Shown: positions 43,081 to 57,114 of the stretch, in pieces
Layout of the letters: each line of letters begins with the position of its first letter
Numbering within the stretch: the stretch's first letter is position 1
From: Physella acuta
Lineage: Eukaryota > Mollusca > Gastropoda > Physidae
Assembly: GCF_028476545.1 (NCBI RefSeq)
Contig: NW_026731926.1
Coordinates: 107,074 to 171,073 of the forward strand
DNA length: 64,000 nt
Direction of reading: 5' to 3'
Notes under the pieces: model-generated
What the model was told of the DNA's origin: nothing
What the model saw: the letters and a program-made list of their open reading frames with translations, nothing else
Database searches by the model: none
Program-made: the position numbers and the translations under genes

Positions 43081-43380
43081 AAATAGGCTTCCGTGAACAT
43101 GATGACCTCACACAGACCAAGTAGATTTTCTTATTACTGTCGACAATTTTGGTGTCATCCTGTACTGATACCACGCCTTCTTCCGGTTTATGGGGCATGT
43201 CTTTTATCCGACGTTAATAAATCACTTCTGTGATAATCTCATGGGCCAGACCAGTAAAGATAAAGTCAAAAATACATCCAGGTTCATATCAATCCATCCT
43301 TATTTAATCGTCGCTGAAATACCATTGGGGTTAAATTTGAGGTTAAACTACCGTTATAGGGAAAGCTGGTCACGAACATG

Positions 43381-43811
43381 GGGGTCGTCCATAAATGACG
43401 TCACATACGTAGGGAGAGGAGGGGGGGTCCATAATTTTGTGACGCGTGTGATGAGGGCGAGGGGGGGGGGGGGGGGGGTTCAGATGGTGCGAAGTCACAC
43501 TTTTGCATTTTAAAAAAGCAATGTTAGAAAACGAATTTTAGACTTTATTTCGCGTTTTAGAAAACTGTTTTAATAAATTGTAATAGGAATTGATCAAAAT
43601 AATCTATTTTGACATAGCTCAGACAAGATTTTAGAAAAATATCGATGTTTAAAAAAAAATTCAACTGCAATTTTGAGGGGGGGGGGGGGTTATATGCTGA
43701 GGTGTGACGTCATTTTAGGGAGGTCTCGTTTTTGGTGACAACGTGTGACGGAGGGGAGGGGGGGAGGTAAAAATCGTTAAAAAAAGCGTGACGTCATTTA
43801 TGGATGACCCC
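43381..43811. mobile_element. TGACGTCA MITE, full-length copy
   Basis: A 431-bp element with ends GGGGTCGTCCATAAATGACG and CGTCATTTATGGATGACCCC. It is flanked by ATG on both sides. TGACGTCA lies within both terminal repeats, with another TGACGTCA near 43707. The interior has two poly-G tracts and a conserved TTTTAGAAAACTGTTTTAAT block. Superfamily unresolved; a 3-bp duplication would fit PIF/Harbinger. Confidence 0.85.
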
Positions 43812-43955
43812 ATGCCCCTGAGTTCACCCAGTTTTTATATGTACCTGACTCAAGTTGGAGAAGGTAAACGCGGCTGGACATAGCACTGACTAAACTGTCT
43901 AGTCACGCAGAGTTGAAACAAACAAACTCTACATCATATGAAATCGATCTTTTAG
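43812..43955 (+). mobile_element. SINE body fragment
   Basis: CCCCTGAGTTCACCCAGTTT, ACGCGGCTGGACATAGCACT and an AACTCTACATCA block follow directly after the MITE. The tRNA head is missing. Confidence 0.65.
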
Positions 43956-44317
43956 TCAGAAAGAGTACTCTACTATTTTAAGTAAGATTAACTTTCAAAA
44001 ATAAAATCGTTCTATTTTTTTGCGACGCAAGGAAACGTTTAAAATGTTATCATCATGTTTTAAATATTTTCCACCTGATAATTTTATACTGCTGTTGCTG
44101 AAGTCCATTGTAATTTCATGGTAACGCCAAGCAACGAGCAAACACAAACACGGCTTATCTGCTAGTTTTATGGATACTCCAAAGACTTGTCAGGAAGTAA
44201 ATCAGTGCGGGAAATTTCCCCATTCATGTCTGATGCTATGCAGCGGGGTGGGAGCTTCTGGTGCGTGGGCTCAGGATGTTTTGAGATGCGTTGGGAGAGG
44301 GGCGGGGGGGGGGGGGA

Positions 44318-44682
44318 CAGCGTTTCTTTCAGATACTTTTCTTCGGTGGTGGTGGGGACTTACATTTCCGCTGTGTGTATGTGGGGGGGGGAGGATTTTG
44401 GTTTAAGTATATATTCCAGGCATCTCTTCGGGAAGCGGAGGGGGTGTCTAATGGTAGAGCTCATGACTGCTAACCCGAAAATCTCGAGTTCGAATCTCGG
44501 GCTCAAGTCTTTAGGATCACCTGAGTCACATAGGCGACAGGACAAAAGGCTAAACACACTATCCCTTCACCGAAAAACGTCTACCGCCCCCCGAACGAAA
44601 TAGAATTTATATAGAAAATATATGCTTTTAACAGTGTCGTCGTCCCCAACCCCAAGGAGAAAAAAGTTTGGAAGAAACACTG
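44318..44682. mobile_element. hAT-type MITE, family D, with nested SINE
   Basis: Left end CAGCGTTTCTTTCAGA; right end TTTGGAAGAAACACTG. The interior shares CCAGGCATCTCTTCGGG and CCCCCGAACGAAAT with 57880-58087. A SINE (44432-44570) is inserted in the middle. Confidence 0.75.
44432..44570 (+). mobile_element. tRNA-derived SINE, nested
   Basis: The head GGTGTCTAATGGTAGAGCTC, CATGACTGCTAACCC and box B GTTCGAATCTC are clear; the body is shortened. It splits the family D MITE. Confidence 0.8.
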
Positions 44683-44724
44683 TATATATTTTCTAAATAA
44701 AAGAAAGTATATTCCTCTTTAGAC

Positions 44725-44955
44725 TTAGAGATCTATTAGGCAGATGAAGTAGAGTTTCTTGACCTCGGCATATGAAGGGATATTGTGGTCAGCACTATGC
44801 CCAGCCGACTTTACTTTCCCCAACGTGAGTTAAACAATCGTCAGAGCTGGGTGGACTGAGGAACATTCCACTGACTTAAACCCGGATCCGACCTCGAGAC
44901 TTTCAATGTTAACATTCTAGCGCTCTACCGTCAGGTCACGCCGACCTACGCATTT
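44725..44955 (-). mobile_element. tRNA-derived SINE
   Basis: Minus-strand copy running from the tail (GATGAAGTAGAGTTTCTTGA in the plus strand) to the tRNA-like head (GCTCTACCGTCAGGTCACGC). Confidence 0.85.
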
Positions 44956-45347
44956 TCTACATTTTTCTTTCGTCCCAGAGGGTGGGGGTTGATGGCATAA
45001 TTTCTAAGCTTCGAATGGGACAGTCCCCCCCCCCCCTCCCAACAATGGAGATGACGATACACACACTAAGACACGGACAAAAGATATACAAATCCTCTCG
45101 ACAAGAAAATGTCTAACCTTCCAATAACTCCCTCTGTGAAGTAAGTGTTATCTGTAGGCTATTTAGTGCAGCTGTAGTTCTGACATGGTGTGAAAGTGTG
45201 CTGACAATACATGCGTCGCGGGTGGGTGTGTTTGTGGGGGGGGGGGGGGGTGGCCGGCATGACTCATCCTATGCGACATGTGATCCTGCATGTGACATGA
45301 ACATTATCGGTTAAGTGCAGCAGTGGGATGGGAGTGGAGCGGCCTCC

Positions 45348-46110
45348 AGTGGTCGTGGACAGAGTGACCTCCCATGTAGAACAGAGTGACCTCCCATGTA
45401 GAACAGAATGACCTCCCTTGTAGAACAGAGTTACCTCCCATGTAGAACAGAGTGACCTCCCATGTAGAACAGAATGACCTCCCATGTAGAACAGAGTGAC
45501 CTCCCACAGAACAGAGTGACCTCCCATGTGGAACAGAGTGACCTCCCATGTAGAACAGAGTGACCTCCCATGTAGAACAGAATGACCTCCCATGTAGAAC
45601 AGAGTGACCTCCCACAGAACAGAGTGACCTCCCATGTGGAACAGAGTGACCTCCCATGTAGAACAGAGTGACCTCCCTGAGTGACCTCCCATGTAGAACA
45701 GAGTGACCTCCCTGAGTGACCTCCCATGTAGAACAGAGTGACCTCCCTGAGTGACCTCCCATGTAGAACAGAGTGACCTCCCATGTAGAACAGAGTGACC
45801 TCCCATGTGGAACAGAATGACCTCCAACAGAACAGAGTGACCTCCCATGTAGAACAGAGTGACCTCCCATGTAGAACAGAGTGACCTCCCATGTAGAACA
45901 GAGTGACCTCCCATGTAGAACAGAGTGACCTCCCATGTAGAACACAGTGACCTCCCATGTAGAACAGAGTGACCTCCCATGTAGAACAGAGTGACCTCCC
46001 ATGTAGAACAGAGTGACTTCCCGTGTAGAACAGAATGACTTCCCATGTAGAACAGAGTGACTTCCCGTGTAGAACAGAGTGACCTCCCATGTAGAACAGA
46101 GTGACTTCCA
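45348..46110. repeat. 22-bp minisatellite (GACCTCCCATGTAGAACAGAGT)
   Basis: About 34 units of GACCTCCCATGTAGAACAGA plus GT, with shortened variants (CCCACAGAACAG and CCCTGAGTGACC). Each junction reads AGAACAGAGTGACCT. Long open frames on the minus strand (FYMGGHSVLHGR repeats) are by-products in three frames. Confidence 0.95.
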
Positions 46111-46454
46111 ATCCTCGTATACAGGGCGACCGTCTGTGGTAGTTAAGAACGAGGTGACCTCCTTTGATCGTGAATACTGTGACCTTCCTTGTCACCCCCT
46201 CCCCCCCCCCCCCCCCCCCCACAGGGCGTCTGAAAAGCCACCGCTGGGTTCCCATAACTTTTGTCTGTAATCAATAGTTTAAATCTGTAAATCGTTATCG
46301 ATTGGACATGATATTATTAAAAAACGATCAATACTCATCATACAGCCGATATGACAATTGTGCACTTGAGCAACATTTAAAAGCTAATCCTTACAAGTCA
46401 TGTGCAGTTCACAAAAAAAAAAAATCAGTCATCATTTGACATTCGCTTGGTCAG

Positions 46455-46650
46455 GGGCGGCATGGTCTAATGGTAGAGCTCATGACTGCTAACCCAAAAA
46501 TCTCGAGTTCGAATCTCGGGCTCAAGTCTGTAGGATCACCTGAGTCCACCTTGCTCTGATGGGTACCTGGCTCATGTTAGGGAAACAAAGATGGCTGGAC
46601 ATAGGGCTGACCACATTATCTCTATGTCGGAATAATTGAAAGATGAACTC
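46455..46650 (+). mobile_element. tRNA-derived SINE
   Basis: The head GGCATGGTCTAATGGTAGAG, GACTGCTAACCC, box B GTTCGAATCTC, and body TCCACCTTGCTCTGATGGGT. Closest to the copy at 44432-44570. Confidence 0.88.
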
Positions 46651-46889
46651 AATGGCAGGGACGGAAAAAGGCAGACAATGATGCAATTGGCCTAGAGTAA
46701 AGTTTTTCAGAACATTTCGGCACTATGATGCCGTTCCTTACAGATAAATCTTCTGTTGCATTTTCAAAATTAAGAACAATCACTAAAAGAAATACAACAA
46801 CTAAGTGAAATAGAAAAAAAAAACTATCTGTAAGTGGATTTTAGAAATATGTACATGTTTATTTTAATTATTCGCACTGAAGCAGCCTT

Positions 46890-47090
46890 GTGGCAACTGG
46901 ACAATTTATGGAGATCAATTTCGAATCACAAATGCAGCTGTATGATCGCACCAATCCGAGGTTTGTTGCGATCTGTATTTTGCCAGGATTCATCGAAACG
47001 GACGGCTATATTTGTGAGTCAACCACATCACGAACATCTTTAACTTTCGCGATGGCCATTTCTTGTTTTGGTGTAATGAAAATCGCCTGA
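46890..47090 (+). CDS. short ORF, possible relic exon (weak MBT-like look)
   Basis: A 66-codon open frame in a stretch of ordinary base composition, free of repeats. The segment FESQMQLYDRTNPRFVAICI is faintly like the start of an MBT repeat (where GMKLEAVD..NP..ICVATV is usual). There is no splice context I trust, and the family match is a guess by eye. It could be a pseudogene fragment or chance. Confidence 0.2.
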   Translation: MATGQFMEINFESQMQLYDRTNPRFVAICILPGFIETDGYICESTTSRTSLTFAMAISCFGVMKIA

Positions 47091-47335
47091 AGCTTTGAAA
47101 ATTGCATTCGTTTCTTCATTAACTAGTCGAGAAACCCCGCTGACTAATGATGCGAGTGTTTTATACATATTATAATCAACACACATAAACTGTACGAAAT
47201 GCGTATTTCCTGCAAGGAATTACGAAAACACCGAATGAATCATCTTTATAAACTGGGTGTGGGTTACTGATAGTAATCTAAATATCAATATATCTTAATA
47301 ATGTCAACCCTAACCTTAGCACTAAGGGGGTCTTC

Positions 47336-47692
47336 CATAAATGACGATTTTTACCTCCTCCCCCCCCCTCCCCACCGTCACACGTCGTCACAAAAAGCCA
47401 GGTCCCCTAAAATGACGTCACACCTCAGCGTACACCCCCCCCCCCTCAAAATTGCTTACTTAATTTTTTTTAAAACATCGATATTTTTCCAAAATCTTGT
47501 CAACATAGAGTATTTTGATCAATTCCTATTACAATTTATTAAAACTCGTTTTCTAACATTGCTTTTTTATAATGCAAAAAAAAAGTGACGTCACACCATC
47601 TGAAGCCCCCTCCCCTTCATCACACACCGTAACAAAATTACGGACCCCCCACCTCCCCCCCTACGAGTGTGACGTCATTTATGGACGACCCC
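47336..47692. mobile_element. TGACGTCA MITE
   Basis: A 357-bp copy, inverted relative to 43381-43811. Left end GGGGGTCTTCCATAAATGAC; right end GTGACGTCATTTATGGACGA then CCCC. It is flanked by TAA on both sides (47333-47335 and 47693-47695). It contains poly-C tracts and TGACGTCACACC-type sites. Confidence 0.87.
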
Positions 47693-48409
47693 TAACCCAA
47701 ATCCCAACTGAAGTTCAAGCATAGCACCCAAATATATAATTCTTGACCCTAACTCTATACCTATTACAATAACACTAACAACCTAGCAAAACTATTTTCA
47801 GAAGAGTCCATTCTCGAACAGATATAAATAGCTTAATTAAACGCTAGAGTAATGGACCCCTCCGCTTCTCAATAGAGTAACGTAAGGCACAAAATTCAAG
47901 TTGCAAATATGAAAGCTTTCTTTGTGTCGTTTTTCTGGGAAGTGGGGAAAAAAAAAGAGGGCGCGCTAGCTTATGAACCGTGAGTGTGTAGTAGGTGTCG
48001 CCATATTTTGACACAGGTCGCGGCCTTGTGTGTGTTTCTCACGTAAACAATCGCTCAGTGCTGAGCTGTAGTGTAAATGTAGCCGTGGGCTAGCGGGCTG
48101 TCGTCTGCATAATTAAAGGGGTGGGGTGGGGGAGCTCTCGCGAAAGTCAAGGTCTCGTTTGATTGAAAACTAGATAACTTCCTGCAGCCCGTGTTTTTTT
48201 ATTTGGTGTGCTGTTTGATGTGTTTGGGTGTGCTGTTTGCTGTGTTTGGGTGTGCTGTCTGGCTGTTTGTTACGGTTTGCACTATGGCGTGACACGGCCA
48301 TGTGTTACCGGGAGTTGCAACGCGCATGGGGTGGGGAGGGGGGAGTAGCAACACGCAGGGGTGGGGAGGGCGGGGGCAGACGGAAGTTTACATTAATATG
48401 GCGTCATTA
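47693..48409. other. unassigned, locally CpG-richer
   Basis: 47950-48130 is less AT-rich and holds several CpG (GAGGGCGCGCTAGC, GGTCGCGGCC). It could be a promoter of an undetected gene, but no exon was recognised. GTGTTTGGGTGTGCTGT units repeat near 48210. Confidence 0.3.
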
Positions 48410-48645
48410 AGTAGAGCAAAATACCCTTGCCAACCTTACGTTCTTTGGGTAAAGTAGAGCACCTGTTCCTGTGACTTCGGCATTGGTAGGATAGTGTTAT
48501 CAGCACTATGCCACGCCGCCATTACTTTTCTTAGCGTGAATCAGATACACATCAAAGCTGGGTGGACTCAGGGACGTCTCACGGACTTGAGCCGGGGATC
48601 CGAACTCGAACCTTTAGGGCTAGCTCCACCCTGTCCCTTGAGGCG
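48410..48645 (-). mobile_element. tRNA-derived SINE
   Basis: Minus-strand copy with the body (CAGCACTATGCCACGCCGCC, GCTGGGTGGACTCAGGGACG) and a worn head near AGGGCTAGCTCCACCC. Confidence 0.78.
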
Positions 48646-48654
48646 TCATTAAGC

Positions 48655-48970
48655 TGAGGGTTACCGGGAGCAGCAATAGACAGGGTCACGGGATGGGGGG
48701 GGGGGGAAAGGAGGGGGACGATCTATAGTTTTGGTCGGGTGTTACCGGGAGCATAAATAGACATGGTCACACCTGGGAATGGGGGGGGGGGGGGGGGGAG
48801 AGATCCATAGTTTAGACATAGACGTTGCTACGTCGGATGTTAAAGGTAGCACCTCACAGGGTCACACCTGGGATGGAGGGGGGGGGGGGGGGGAGGGAGC
48901 AAACTAATTAAACACTCCGCCGGGTGTTGCCGGGAACAGCACAGCAATAGACCGGCTCACACCTGGGATA
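48655..48970. repeat. tandem repeat of about 100 bp with poly-G
   Basis: Four diverged units containing GTTACCGGGAGCA, AATAGACA, GGTCACACCTGGGATG, a poly-G run and ATCTATAGTTT. A related partial unit lies at about 48305-48370. Confidence 0.8.
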
Positions 48971-49939
<969 letters not shown>

Positions 49940-50647
49940 CATATAAGATATGGACAGCTGTAGGCTTCACGCCCATTTCCCTATTAACAAACTCTGGTTT
50001 TCATCTTCGTTTTATTTGTGGCTTAAACACACATGTCGGGGTTTAGAGGTGAGTGCTTATCTATTAGCAGTACACACGCACTCATTAATTACGATATTCA
50101 TCTTTAGTGTTGGGCTTCAAGTATCATTATCATAAAAACATGCATTTGGAAAAATAAAAGTCTGGTTTAATAAGAGATATAGGACTACATTTTGGTTGAT
50201 TACGCGTCCTGTGAACATAAAATATTACATTTGTATGTTAATTGAAAAATGTCTTAGTATGTGATTGAGGGGCGGAGGAGGAGGGGGAACGGGAAAAAAA
50301 AACAACCCATGTTTTACCGAGAAAATATTTTTTTCTCTACTTTGGTAAGGGTGAAGGGGGTTAGGGGTGGGGCTTTAAAATATAGACCTACATGTCAGTG
50401 GTTAGACACGGAAAAATAATGTCTCGCAAAAATGCCATGGGGAAAAAAAGTAATAAAACTGTTAAAGGAAAAGTCATAGAAAAAGTCACAGAACAAAACT
50501 ACTGAAAAAGTTGCCGGGAAAAAAAAAAGGGCAATAAAAAGTGGAGGAAAGAAGTCAAGGACCCCACCCCCCCCCCCCACCCCCGTCTCAAATTTTATAA
50601 AATTAAAAAAAATGTCCTGATCAATACAATCAATAAACTAACCTTAA

Positions 50648-50859
50648 CAGAGGCGTAGCGAGGGGGGGGGGGGGGGCAGGGGGGCATATGTCCCCGGGTG
50701 CCGACATTAGGGGGCGTCAAAATGGGTTGGAAAAAGTTTGAGGGGGGGGGGGTGCAAATCTAAAGTTTGAAGGGGGAGGTTTAAATCTAAAGTTTGAGGG
50801 GGGGGGGGTGCAAATCGAAAGTTTGTCCCCGGGCGCCGGGTAAGGTCGCTACGCCTCTC
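50648..50859. mobile_element. hAT-type MITE, family B
   Basis: Ends CAGAGGCGTAGCGAGGG and GTCGCTACGCCTCT(C). It is flanked by a perfect 8-bp duplication, AACCTTAA (50640-50647 and 50860-50867). It contains repeated TGCAAATC-AAAGTTTG blocks and G runs. Confidence 0.92.
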
Positions 50860-50888
50860 AACCTTAATATACAATATTTAAATCTTAT

Positions 50889-51156
50889 CAGGCATAGCGA
50901 CCCTTCCCGGGGGGCAAACCTTCAATTTTCGATTTGCATCCCCCCCCCCCCCATCAAACTTTCGATTTGCACCTCCCATCAAACTTTCGGTTTGCACCTC
51001 GTAAAAGACTATTTAACACTCGAATTAATCACTTAATTAAGTGGAATGATCACTTTTTTCTATACATTTTGCAATTTTTTTGCCTTGGTGTCACCCCCCC
51101 CCCCCCTAAATGGTGTCGCCCGGTGCGGTCCGCACCCCCCCCTCGCTACGCCTCTG
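50889..51156. mobile_element. hAT-type MITE, family B
   Basis: Ends CAGGCATAGCGACCC and CCTCGCTACGCCTCTG. It has the family's GATTTGCA and GGTGTCACC blocks in inverted orientation. No clean target duplication seen. Confidence 0.8.
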
Positions 51157-52680
51157 TACGTATTTCATAATAAACATTCCCGCGAGTCAATCATACCATT
51201 TTAATTGTTGTTTTTTTTTTCTAGCCAAGCGTTCATTTCGTTTTACCATTGAGGCAATGCTTTGAAAACATTTTATTCTAGACTCAAAAACAAACAACAC
51301 ATTCGCGAGAAAGACACGAAATAATAATAAAAAATATTATCGAACTCGAAAGTAAACATTATGGGAAATCCCCATTTTTTAGCGGGTTGCTCGTCAACAT
51401 TCTCAGCAGACGACAAAACCGCCATGACATAAAACAGGCGTCGCATGTGCAAAAGTTTGGAGTTGTCGGTCTTACCTCTCTACTCGCGAGTTGTCTTACC
51501 TTTATTTACTTCCGATATCAGGTAGGATAATATTAACCTTGGCCTATTGGATATAGGTCTATGCACTTGCTTGGTGGGTGTGAAGCGTGGTTGTTCTAGA
51601 TAACTAAAAGGTAACTTTAATTTTTTAATGCATTGTTAAATTACTATAAAAATTTAAACTACTTAAATACAGAATAAAAACAATTGTAAAATAAAATATA
51701 CAAAAACCATAAAAGTTTAGCAACTGTTTTTTTTTTTTTTTTAAAATTCCAGTTAATTTAAGCGTATTTACTATTGATGTAAGCTAGTCTAGAAGATCCC
51801 AATTCTTTTGTAAAGAGCATAGGCCTAAAAATTATTTAAAAAAATAAACTGTCGAAAAGAAAATAGATTCTAGATGTCGATGTATTGTAGATCTATTTCC
51901 AATGAAAGTAAATTACCAAATCAACAACTTAATTCACTTCAGCAGTAGATTAGGTTTTGGTTTACTATTGTTTATTGAAATATTGAGGGATCAGATTAAT
52001 AATTACATATTTGATGTTAAAGTAGGGTTATTTTATTAAATCGGCAGGCTTATAAAAATATTGCAAGGCCATAGCTTAGCGTCTGTAAACAAATTAAATA
52101 GGCGAGAGTTTAACATACTTTTTTATTTTTTCACTCCTGACAATATGTTGAGGGCTTTGTTATGTATAAAGTATAAACCCATGGTTACTCTTAGGGTTAG
52201 ATACAAATAGATAAAAGTAGATAGGCTTATAATAAATATAACAACTGCTGTTTTTTACATTTTTTTCTAAAGACTTGCACAGCTTAATTACAAATCAAAA
52301 CGCTATTTTAAAAATGGAGAGAAAAAATATAACCAGGCTACATAAATGTTGTCTAACGTTATTTAATTTTTTTAAAAATCTTTGAAGAAAGTCTGAATCT
52401 AAGTTGTGTTGAGAACCGCCATCCAAATTTGGTATGGTTCAAAAATTCGAATCTATGGGATTCTTTCTTAGAACGGTGGCGATAGTTTCAGTTTGATATT
52501 CTGCATAGTCCCCCGACCCTTCCCTCCCCACTCCATGCTATAGTGTGACGCAGGTCACATGATTGTGAGCCTCCGGCGAGGGGTTAAATAATGGGTACAC
52601 GGAAATCACAGCCGTTCTCGTGATTCGCAGGCGATCTCGTTTTGTACAAAGTACAAGGGATCTCGTATTTTGCTGGGGTC
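51157..52680. other. no gene seen
   Basis: Mostly AT-rich. 51400-51530 is GC-richer with CTTACCTTTATTTACTTCCG, which could be regulatory or an exon edge, but there is no supporting reading frame. Confidence 0.4.
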
Positions 52681-53024
<344 letters not shown>

Positions 53025-54393
53025 GTAAAGCCTCTATAAGAGTACATGCTTTTTAAAATCTTTGCTTTAAGAACATAACAACACCCTTATTTTCTACTGC
53101 TGTAAACAGATCTAAAGGCTATTATTCACATGCGGATATTATTTACCTTGTACGCCCTACCTTCTATCATACAATCTTATTTTTAATAATAGTTTTAGAC
53201 ATCAACTATTGACACCAGAGACGTAGCGGGGGGGGGGGTACATATGTCCCCGGGCGCCGACCTTAGGGGGCGCCAAAATGGGTTGGAAAAACAAATTAAA
53301 ACATCACTTTAGCTGCATTTTTGCATTGTAAAAATAAAAATTATATTGGGGGGTGGGGGGGGGGGTGCAAAACGGAAGTTTGGGGGGGGTGCAAATAGAA
53401 AATTGAAAGGTTGCTCCCGAGGAGGCGCCAAATTGAAAGTTTGTCCCCGGCAGAGGCGTAGCTAGGGGAGGGCGGGGAGGGCGGCCGCCCCGGGCGCCGA
53501 CCCTAGGGGGGCGCCAAAAGGGGTAGAAAAACAATTAAAAGTTAATATTAAGCTGCAGTTTTTAATTATAAACAGTCAAAGTAAAGAAATTTAACGGCTG
53601 AGAGCCTTCGCACACTAATTTAACTGTTTTCTATCTTGATTGTGTAACTGTAAAACGTATATCAGTGACCGGAAAAACTGCTTTCCAGCTTTCCTAGATG
53701 GGGAGGGGGGGGGGGGGCGCTTTTTCGAAGACTAACATCGGAAAAATTCACACCTGATTAAGGATTAATTAACCGATATCACTCAGAAAAGAAACCCGTT
53801 GAACTAAAGCGTGTTTTACGATTGTGTAACATAAAAAAGAGTTAGTGACGTTCAAAATCCGCTCTACCATTTTTGTCCAAGAAAGTGGGGCGCTTTTTCA
53901 CTAACAAAAACCGCAGGATTTGTACTGGATCAGTTGCTAGATAACTCTTTTAACACTTAGGAAAAAAAATCAATTGTATTAACACTTAATGTACTATTTC
54001 ACTACTTAGTTTTGCTAAATAATAACGCGACTATTTCTTTGTACGATTCTTACGATTCTCTCAACTTGATCGTGATAGATCAGATACTTTTACTTGATTG
54101 CATTACATCTTGCCTGGATCACTGCATTAAAGAGAAATAAATATCACGGATCCTTGTATCGCCATCCGATAAGTAAAATAGCAGACTGTCTGAGCGGATG
54201 GTGGAAAGCGACACTCTTTGCCAAAATTTTAAGAGAGAAGAAAATTAGTATATTGTACTGATTATTACTTTGTTCAACCTAACTGATAATTCTAAATTGC
54301 AATATTGGCCTACTATTATCGAAATTGTTCTAAAGACACGACCAAAAAGTAGACCAAATAAGGCTTTCACCTTCTACAAAATACACCCTAAAG

Positions 54394-54586
54394 CAGTGGT
54401 TCTTAACTTTTTGGAGTACCGAACCCCACCAGTTTCATATGCGCAATCACCGAACCCTCCTTAATAGTTGTATCGTCCACAATGACAAAATCCGATCGTG
54501 AATCCAAGAGTGGGGTGTGTGTCTAGACCTCTGCGGAAGCCCTGAGACTGAATTACCGAACCTCTCGGGTTCGATGGAGCCCACTG
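54394..54586. mobile_element. hAT-type MITE, family A: innermost element
   Basis: Starts CAGTGGTTCTTAACTTTTTG; ends GGTTCGATGGAGCCCACTG. 193 bp. Flanks CCCTAAAG and TTTTAAGC agree only partly. Homologous to 110-313. Confidence 0.8.
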
Positions 54587-54727
54587 TTTTAAGCACTTCT
54601 GACTTCTACTTTTTATTCGTTTCGGCATCTTAAGGGGAATTTAATTGGTGTCCAGTGAAGTTTTAGGGAACGACAATCAGCGTAATTGTTAATTTTTTTC
54701 CAGACTGTCGCACACACAAACATACAC

Positions 54728-55011
<284 letters not shown>

Positions 55012-55439
55012 GGGGGGCGCTAAACTGAAAGTTCGCCCCGGGCGCCGGGAGAGGTCGCTACGCCTCTGGTCCCCGGGTCGCTAAGCCTCTGATTGACACT
55101 ATTTAACCCATCGACACCCCCCCCCCCAAAATTCAGTCTCCTCATTAAACTACTGGCTAATGACACTCTTATCCCCCTCCCCCTTTAAACAAACAGAAAA
55201 ACACAGTGGGAGAAGAACACACTTTTTTCATTTTTCACCCAACTTGATATATTTGCTTATTAGGAAGCTAGAGACTCACAAAAGTAACTTTAATATTGTA
55301 CTCCCCCCCCCCCGTCACTTTTCCCTACCTAAACACTTCGCCAGCATTTTATTGTACCATGAACAGCAAAGTTAGCCTTGACTGTGATCGTAGCATTCTG
55401 TGAATCGTAAAGCTGTCATATGAATTGACGATCGGGTTT

Positions 55440-56270
55440 AGAATGCGTAAACACACACGCCTTTAAGTAAACACACACGTATCTGTCAATAAATACACAC
55501 GTATCTTTCAATAAAAACACATACCTTTATATAAACACAAGCATACACTCAGTTTGAAATAAACACATACTATTTGATAAACAAACATCTTATATAAGCA
55601 ATTAATCCTACACATCTTATAATAAACACATAATCTCCTTTTAAATAAACCTCTGAATAAACACACATACACCATACAGGGACATATTGACACACCTTTT
55701 AACGAACACATACATCCATAGCTGGATACACATTTATACCTTTCAATGAACACACTGATTTGCCTTAATAAACAAACACACACACCCAAATAAACACACA
55801 CACACATTTAAATAAACACATACACCTCAAATAAAAACACATACACATTTAAATAAACACATACACATTTAAATCAACACATACACCTCAAATAAACACA
55901 CATACACATTTAAATAAACACATACACCTCAAATAAACACACATACACATTTAAATAAACAAATACACCTCAAATAAACACACACACACATTTAAATCAA
56001 CACATACACCTCAAATAAACACACACACATTTAAATAACATAGACACCTTAAATCAACACACACACATTTTAATAAACACAGACATCTCAAATAAACACA
56101 CACACACTTAAATAAACACAGACACCTCAAATAAACACACACATTTAAATAAACACAGACACCTTTTAATAAACACACAATCTCCTCAGATAAACAAAAA
56201 TAAACATTTACATGAGCACAGAAACCTTTCAATGAACACACATACACACCTAACACAGACACCAAACACT
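55440..56270. repeat. about 40-bp AC-rich minisatellite
   Basis: About 20 units of AAATAAACACACATACACAT plus TTAAATAAACACATACACCTC, decaying at the left. The cysteine/valine-rich frames on the minus strand are repeat artefacts. Confidence 0.9.
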
Positions 56271-56629
56271 TCTCACACGGAACATATCACAGACACCCCC
56301 CCCCCCCACCTCCCCCTCCCTTAGCCTAGTGATTAAAACAAGTATTTATTACACCGAGAATACAATAAATGCACACGAAGGCCTATACGATGTACATTAT
56401 TAATGAAATCTAATATGAACGTTGCTCAAGAATTGCATATGGATTTTTACGTTTTTGTTTTGTCTTATTTAACCGATTGGAGACTTAGCAGAAAGAATTT
56501 TCAAGTTATAGATTGGTTAAACTTTATTATAATATCGTTTTTTCCACGAACAATATCACATTTAGGGTTCGAGACTATGCTACCAGTTATTATTGATTTT
56601 ACGGTTATGGCTCATGTTTGCGTTATTGA
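56271..56629. other. no gene seen
   Basis: Poly-C run at about 56296, then AT-rich DNA. The 87-codon plus-strand frame starting at 56403 runs into the SINE and has no family look or splice support. Confidence 0.4.
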
Positions 56630-56882
56630 TTGTAAAGTACCCCTTCGAGGCTTACGATTCATGTGACGGGGGAGGTAGAGTTCACCTGTTTCTGTGACCT
56701 CGGCATACGAAGGGATAGTGTGGTCAGCACTATGCCCAGCCGCCTTTACTTCCCCTAACGTGAGTCAAGTACCCATCAGAGCTGGGTGGACTCAAGGACG
56801 TAATACGCACTCAAACCCGGGTTCCGAACTCGAAACTTTCTCAAGCAGTCGAACGCTTTACCATTCGAACATTGCCGTCCGA
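56630..56882 (-). mobile_element. tRNA-derived SINE, near full length
   Basis: Minus-strand copy with the complete body (GTGACCTCGGCATACGAAGG, GGTCAGCACTATGCCCAGCC) and a worn head (AATGGTAAAGCGTTCGACTG complemented). Confidence 0.9.
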
Positions 56883-57114
56883 TACTGTATTGATTAGGGA
56901 CAGTGGTATGGTATTGATACCGGTAATAAATAACAACGATACTACATTGTCATCACCCAGCGGCTTACAAGCTTGGTATGTAGGCTGGTGTAAAGCCTTG
57001 AAGCCAGGCTTCAACAGTTGTTAAATCCCTTTCATATTTTTTTTAATGGTTTGCGAAGGTTTTTTTTTTTTGGTCTGGAAGTCACCAGAAGCTGCAAGTC
57101 TGGCATGGCCTGCC

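Noticed and set aside
45264-46255. Three overlapping 230-270 codon frames with GGHSVLHGR repeats
   Set aside because: The same 22-bp array is open in all three minus-strand frames. No unique coding sequence flanks it.
56403-56666. An 87-codon plus-strand ORF
   Set aside because: AT-rich chance frame that ends inside a SINE.
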